A stretch of 20,559 bases of DNA from Nitrospirales bacterium (GTDB lineage Bacteria; Nitrospirota; Nitrospiria; Nitrospirales; UBA8639): the NCBI GenBank assembly GCA_029261305.1, contig JAJDBO010000051.1, positions 1 through 20,559 on the forward strand, written 5' to 3'. Positions 16,987 to 20,559 of this stretch are shown here, piece by piece. Under the pieces are notes generated by a model that saw nothing but the letters and a program-made list of their open reading frames with translations, made no database searches and had not been told where the DNA came from. The translations under genes and the position numbers were made by a program. The first letter of the stretch is position 1, and each line of letters begins with the position of its first letter.

Positions 16987-17016
16987 GGCTGAAACCCATT
17001 TTTCAGCCTCTTCTTT
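16987..17016 (+). terminator. Candidate intrinsic terminator after the ribE cluster
   Basis: GGCTGAAA (16987-16994) pairs perfectly with TTTCAGCC (17001-17008) around the loop CCCATT, followed by the T-rich tail TCTTCTTT. The tail is broken by two Cs, so it is a moderate terminator at best. It lies about 125 bases after the 75-codon gene and before the STN-HEAT gene. Just upstream, TTGTTC (16955-16960) and TAGTAT (16978-16983), 17 bases apart, look like a weak promoter; a transcript from it would start inside the hairpin, so the two readings compete. Confidence 0.4.
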
Positions 17017-17127
17017 AGGATTGTGATCTCACCTATCTAATGAAGGGGGTGAAGGTGGGAGCCCCAAGTGATAGAATCAGGGTAGTCCAAGCTCGTTGGG
17101 CTTCATGAATGTTTCAAAATCAAAAGC

Positions 17128-17973
17128 ATGGAGAGGAATACAGAAAAGCTAGTGGAACAGAAATCCGGTCAGGCCATCGTTTTTACCCTGTTAGCCATGT
17201 TGCTGACTTGGGGCCAAGTCAACCAGGCCGACGTTGCTCAGGCTGCCGGGTCGGACTTGCAGATTGCCGTCGATCATGAACAACTGACGTTGCGCCTTCA
17301 TGATGCGTCTTTAGTAGACGTGGTCGAGCGAGTGGCTCAAACCTTGTTTCTCACAAGTCATGTGGCTCCTGGCCTTGAGACGATGCTCGTGACCCTCACT
17401 GTGAAGGATGTGCCGTTTCGTCAGGGTTTAGCCCAATTGCTGGCGAATACCAATTTTGTGTTGACCGATCGAGACCTCTATGTGTGGCCGCGTGGCGAGT
17501 TCTCACAGAATGGAGAGTGGCGAGAACGAAAACACCAGGCTCCCCCAGATGAGCCTGCAGAACAACCTGAAACCTCCGAAGAGGAGTTGAAGCACCAAGC
17601 TATTTATGGTGACGATCCTGAAACGCGGACGACAGCCCTGGAATTGTTGACTGGCGAGGGTATCGAAAAGGCGATGTCTACTCTCGTCGAAGCATTAAAA
17701 GATCAGAGTCCCGAAGTTCGTGGAATGGCGTTGGAGTTATTAGGTGAATCCGAAGGTCCTATTCCCATCGATCAAATCTCGAAAATTGTCTCCAGCGATC
17801 CAAATCCCGAGCAACGTATGGAAGCGATCGTGGTGCTTGCTTCCCGTGACGAAGAAACCGCCCAGGCCGTTTTGCAACAAGCCTTACAAGATTCCGATCC
17901 AGAAGTCGTCGAACTTGCCAAAAGCATATTGCAAGATATTGAAGCGGATTTCGAGGATGACGAACCTCGGTAG
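17128..17973 (+). CDS. Exported protein with STN-like domain and HEAT-type repeats
   Basis: The 281-residue product has a hydrophobic segment near the N-terminus (about 14-28, followed by an Ala-rich stretch), probably a signal peptide or anchor. Residues about 52-120 resemble the secretin/TonB N-terminal short (STN) domain: LTLRLHDASLVDVVERVAQ, then VTLTVKDVPFRQGLAQLLANTNF and a final LYVW strand. An acidic, proline-containing linker (about 135-155) leads to helical HEAT/PBS-like repeats (about 160-270) with the recurring pattern ALKDQSPEVRGMALELLGES and ALQDSDPEVVELAKSIL. This suggests a periplasmic scaffold for protein contacts, perhaps with a secretion or pilus machine; that is inference, and no secretin or pilus gene is nearby. 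The ATG at 17128 has no ribosome site, so the exact start is uncertain. Confidence 0.65.
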   Translation: MERNTEKLVEQKSGQAIVFTLLAMLLTWGQVNQADVAQAAGSDLQIAVDHEQLTLRLHDASLVDVVERVAQTLFLTSHVAPGLETMLVTLTVKDVPFRQGLAQLLANTNFVLTDRDLYVWPRGEFSQNGEWRERKHQAPPDEPAEQPETSEEELKHQAIYGDDPETRTTALELLTGEGIEKAMSTLVEALKDQSPEVRGMALELLGESEGPIPIDQISKIVSSDPNPEQRMEAIVVLASRDEETAQAVLQQALQDSDPEVVELAKSILQDIEADFEDDEPR

Positions 17974-18043
17974 AGTTTTTCTTTTGGCTCACTCCAGGGC
18001 AATGTGAATTCCTTTTTAAACTGAATAATGGGGTAGGCTCAAT

Positions 18044-18088
18044 GAGCATGCGTTCGGGGTACATGCCGAAGGGGCTATGTTTATGCTC
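18044..18088 (+). promoter_or_regulatory. Structured leader before the zinc-ribbon gene
   Basis: GAGCAT (18044-18049) pairs with ATGCTC (18083-18088), and inside it TTCGG (18053-18057) pairs with CCGAA (18066-18070). A competing pairing, GCATG (18046-18050) with CATGC (18062-18066), would break both. The element ends about 20 bases before the ribosome site of the gene at 18121. It does not match a riboswitch class I know. Structure is read by eye; a regulatory role is inferred. Confidence 0.3.
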
Positions 18089-18120
18089 GATAGCAGCAAT
18101 GAATTTGGTGGAGGTTAGAG

Positions 18121-18408
18121 ATGGCGAAAGACTGTAAGTTTAGTGAGCTGGCGCCTACGGGGATTAAATGCACTGTCTGTAAGAAGGGGACCCTGGATCC
18201 AGTGCGAGGCCGTTTTGGTCCCATTTATAAATGCACGGTGAAAGGGTGTGGTTTTTATGTAGAAACATGCCCAACAGGGAAGAAATGCCAATTTCTTCGG
18301 GATGGAAAGAAATGTGGTGCTTTGATGGTTGAAGGCACAAAGACCATCCCTAATCGTTGTAGTGACAAAACCTGCCCAAACAGAAATCCTCACAAACTGG
18401 TAAAGTAA
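18121..18408 (+). CDS. Stand-alone topoisomerase-type zinc-ribbon protein
   Basis: The 95-residue basic product has ten cysteines. The first ribbon, CTVC (17-20) then RGRFGPIYKC and GC (C38, C43), closely resembles the C4 zinc fingers at the C-terminus of bacterial DNA topoisomerase I, including the RGRFG turn. A second, less regular set (C56, C65, C80, C85) probably forms another ribbon; C5 and C50 are extra. There is no catalytic topoisomerase domain, so this is either a small nucleic-acid-binding protein or a detached finger module. A strong ribosome site (GGAGG, seven bases before the ATG) supports the start. The SIMPL gene follows closely, so the two may be cotranscribed. Confidence 0.72.
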   Translation: MAKDCKFSELAPTGIKCTVCKKGTLDPVRGRFGPIYKCTVKGCGFYVETCPTGKKCQFLRDGKKCGALMVEGTKTIPNRCSDKTCPNRNPHKLVK

Positions 18409-18459
18409 AGAGGGTGTTGTTTGGTAGTAAAAAATTTAATAATTTCAGAGGGGATTCTT

Positions 18460-19182
18460 GTGGAGGAAAATAATAGTCGAATCAGCGCCTTTATCATTGG
18501 CGCGTTTATGTTCTTGGGGTTGTCTGCGTTAGGCTATCTTCTGGGAAATGCCGCCATCGACTTTAAAGAATATGAGCGAGTAGTGAATGTGAAGGGATTG
18601 TCCGAACGGGAATATGAAGCTGATATTGTCATTTGGCCCATTCAATTTGCCGAGGCGAGTAATAACCTTGAGCAATTGTATGGAAAAATCGAATCGGTGA
18701 AATCCAAGATCCAAGTCTTTCTGGAAACCAACGGCATAAATCCAAGCGAAATCTCTTTTTCCTTTCCAGCGATCACCGATAAGTCTGCCCAACAATACGG
18801 CAACAGTGCAAAGCCGGAGTTTCGCTATACGGCATTGCAAACCGTCACGGTGTATTCAAAAAATGTTTCAGGCGTGAGGTCGGTGATGAGTGGGTTGCCG
18901 GAGCTAGGCAAACAAGGCATCGTATTCACGGTCGGCAACTATGAGACCCAGACCGAGTATATCTTTACCAGGCTCAACGAAGTGAAGCCTGAAATGATCG
19001 AGGAAGCCACAAGAAAAGCCAGAGAAGTCGCGCAAAAATTTGCCTCTGATTCTCAAAGCGCACTTGGGAAAATCAAGCGAGCCTCACAGGGCCAATTCAG
19101 CATTTACCCTCGCGATAAAAATAATCCCCATATCAAAAAGGTTCGTGTCGTCTCGACGGTTGAATACTACCTGTCTGATTAA
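18460..19182 (+). CDS. SIMPL-domain (DUF541) membrane-anchored protein
   Basis: The product has an N-terminal membrane helix (about residues 8-28) and a large SIMPL/DUF541 domain: YERVVNVKGLSEREYEADIVIW, then a helix with a Lys/Glu pattern, then LQTVTVYSKNVSGVRSV, EEATRKAREVAQKFA and the terminal strand VRVVSTVEYYL. SIMPL proteins are exported or membrane-anchored and poorly characterised; YggE of E. coli is linked to oxidative stress. I chose the GTG at 18460, with AGAGGGG six bases before it, giving 241 residues beginning (M)EENNSRISAF. A TTG at 18421 with AGAGGG upstream would add 13 residues and cannot be ruled out. Confidence 0.82.
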   Translation: MEENNSRISAFIIGAFMFLGLSALGYLLGNAAIDFKEYERVVNVKGLSEREYEADIVIWPIQFAEASNNLEQLYGKIESVKSKIQVFLETNGINPSEISFSFPAITDKSAQQYGNSAKPEFRYTALQTVTVYSKNVSGVRSVMSGLPELGKQGIVFTVGNYETQTEYIFTRLNEVKPEMIEEATRKAREVAQKFASDSQSALGKIKRASQGQFSIYPRDKNNPHIKKVRVVSTVEYYLSD

Positions 19183-19449
19183 TCAACGACCCCCTGGTGT
19201 TTGTCCTTGGGGCAAGACCTCAGAGTGCACCTAATTATCCACCGGTCCGTTTAGGCTGACTCTCAAATAATAGGGTGTTGTTTTCTCGAAAAAGGGTTTC
19301 CATGCCTTTTCCGCTTGCTGTAATAATTTCTACCATCCCAAGACATTAAAGAGTTAGGTTGATCTTGCATGTGTAAGACTGCCGACGGGGTCCGTTTTCG
19401 TCGCGCGATCTCGCCCGATGGAATAGAAAACAAAAGGAGGATATAGCTC

Positions 19450-20214
19450 ATGCGGTTTCGATCATTCACCAAACTATTACTTGGACTTATTCTGTTCTGC
19501 ATTACGCAGCCGGCGTTGGCATTTGATTTTTCCGGATGGGATTCGCTGCTGAAAAAATATGTTGCACCGAAAACAATTGATGGAGTTCCGCTGAATGCGG
19601 TTGACTACAAAAAACTCGCCAAAGACCCCGAGTACAAGAAGCTGATAAAAGAGCTGGAAGCAGCCTCTTTGTCGGAATTAAAGACACCGAAGGAAAAACT
19701 CGTCTTTTGGATCAATGCCTATAACGTCATGGCTGCCAAAATGGTGGTAGACCATTACCCAGTAAAAAGCATCAAGGATGCCTCGAGTTTTTTTTCGAGT
19801 GTTTGGAAAAAAGAAGTGGGAAAGGTTGCTGGGAAAACCAGAACGTTAAATGAGATCGAGCATGAGATTCTCCGGAAAATGAGTGAACCACGTATTCATG
19901 TGGCTATTGTGTGTGCGTCGGTGAGTTGCCCAGACCTTCGGACAGAAGCCTATACCGCGGAAGACATTGATCATCAGTTGGATGAGCAGGTGACCTCTTT
20001 CCTCGCTAATTCCCAAAAAGGTCTTCGGTTGGATGAAGGAAAGAATACACTCTATCTCTCATCTATCTTTGATTGGTTCGATGATGATTTCGAAGCCAAG
20101 GGCGGGGTGATCAATTTCCTCGCGCCCTATGCCCCTGAATCTATCCGAGAAAAAATGAAATCAAAGAGCCTTAAAATTAAATACTTGGACTACAACTGGG
20201 GCTTGAATGAGTAA
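19450..20214 (+). CDS. Secreted DUF547-domain protein
   Basis: The 254-residue product starts with a clear signal peptide (basic MRFRSFTK, hydrophobic core, cleavage likely after ALA at residue 24). The mature part is a DUF547 domain: KLVFWINAYNVMAAKMVVDHYP, SLNEIEH-like segment (TLNEIEHEIL), then HVAIVCASVSCPDLRTEAYTAEDIDHQLDEQ and LSSIFDWFDDDF. The conserved N-A-Y-N, H-x-A-I-V-C-A and S-C-P patterns are intact. The family is related in fold to transglutaminase/papain-like proteins but its function is not established. A near-perfect ribosome site (AAAGGAGGA) precedes the ATG. A membrane protein of MauE/DoxX type follows within 35 bases. Confidence 0.85.
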   Translation: MRFRSFTKLLLGLILFCITQPALAFDFSGWDSLLKKYVAPKTIDGVPLNAVDYKKLAKDPEYKKLIKELEAASLSELKTPKEKLVFWINAYNVMAAKMVVDHYPVKSIKDASSFFSSVWKKEVGKVAGKTRTLNEIEHEILRKMSEPRIHVAIVCASVSCPDLRTEAYTAEDIDHQLDEQVTSFLANSQKGLRLDEGKNTLYLSSIFDWFDDDFEAKGGVINFLAPYAPESIREKMKSKSLKIKYLDYNWGLNE

Positions 20215-20248
20215 TCGCGAAAGGAGGCACAGAGAACAATAAACATCA

Positions 20249-20559
20249 ATGTTACGTGCACGAATTCGAATAGGACTCCAACTCCTCATTGGAGGAGTGA
20301 TTGCTGCCTCGGCCATAGCCAAAGGTCTGGATGTGCCAGGTTTTGTGCAAGTCCTTCACACCTACCAAGCCTTCCCCGCAACGGTTCTCTTTCCTCTAGC
20401 CGGGGCCATTACGATTTCCGAATTCATCCTTGGCGTATGGATTCTCTGGGGACGTTACCTTCAAAGGAGCGCCACAGTCGCCGCACTGATGAATGTCGGC
20501 TATGCTTGTTGGATGACCCTCACTCTTCTTCGCGGGTTGCAGCTGCCCAACTGTGGATG
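20249..20559 (+). CDS. MauE/DoxX-like membrane protein, partial (cut by window end)
   Basis: The frame opens at ATG 20249 and runs off the window after 103 codons. It has three hydrophobic helices, with the loop AKGLDVPGFVQVLHTYQAFP between the first two, and ends in RGLQLPNCG, where MauE-like proteins usually continue with a further cysteine. MauE and DoxX-like proteins belong to a membrane redox family linked to quinone or thiol chemistry. The next stop upstream in frame is three codons before the ATG, so the start is fixed, yet the only strong Shine-Dalgarno (AAGGAGG, 20221-20227) is 21 bases away. Probably cotranscribed with the DUF547 gene. Confidence 0.7.
   Translation, partial: MLRARIRIGLQLLIGGVIAASAIAKGLDVPGFVQVLHTYQAFPATVLFPLAGAITISEFILGVWILWGRYLQRSATVAALMNVGYACWMTLTLLRGLQLPNCG

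Noticed and set aside
19369..19446. A 25-codon open frame ending just before the DUF547 start (MCKTADGVRFRRA...)
   Set aside because: Although placed like a leader peptide, it has no ribosome site and no regulatory residue pattern, and its stop overlaps the downstream Shine-Dalgarno region by position only.

Overview
The window (about 20.6 kb, roughly half G+C) is a chromosomal stretch from a free-living bacterium. It holds core genes (gatB, eno, ftsB, era, recO, ribE) and, at the right, a series of envelope or hypothetical genes. Protein style, gene content and base composition are compatible with a Nitrospira-like member of Nitrospirota. That placement is an impression from reading, not the result of a search; there is no rRNA, tRNA or ribosomal protein gene here to anchor it.

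Left block (1-6956, all + strand) is housekeeping: gatB (amidotransferase subunit), a good sigma70-like promoter, eno overlapping ftsB by four bases, era, an mgtE-type Mg2+ transporter, recO and a small Cys-rich DUF971 protein. Spacing is mostly short, so eno-ftsB, era-mgtE and recO-DUF971 look like transcription units.

Middle block (6957-11174) is the accessory-looking part. A gene-free stretch of about 360 bp holds a perfect 21-bp palindrome and a cluster of small hairpins that look like a dispersed repeat. It is followed by three minus-strand genes: an AT-richer YcxB-like membrane protein and two open reading frames that together make one Ski2-like DExH helicase. The two halves are in the wrong order: the gene for RecA domain 2 plus the C-terminal region lies upstream (in transcription) of the gene for the N-terminal region plus RecA domain 1. 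The break falls in the linker between the RecA domains, and both frames are intact. This split, permuted helicase is the most striking observation in the window.

Right block (11175-20559): an orphan STAS-domain anti-anti-sigma-like gene with a hairpin over its ribosome binding site; a mannose-1-phosphate guanylyltransferase-like gene and a ClC chloride channel lacking both transport-coupling glutamates (both minus strand); then, on the + strand, an MFS transporter, a 46-residue membrane microprotein and riboflavin synthase in a tight cluster. After these come a 75-residue membrane protein, an exported STN-plus-HEAT protein, a 10-cysteine zinc-ribbon protein, a SIMPL-domain protein, a secreted DUF547 protein and the start of a MauE/DoxX-like membrane protein cut by the window end.

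I see no CRISPR array, transposase, integrase, tRNA or rRNA gene.
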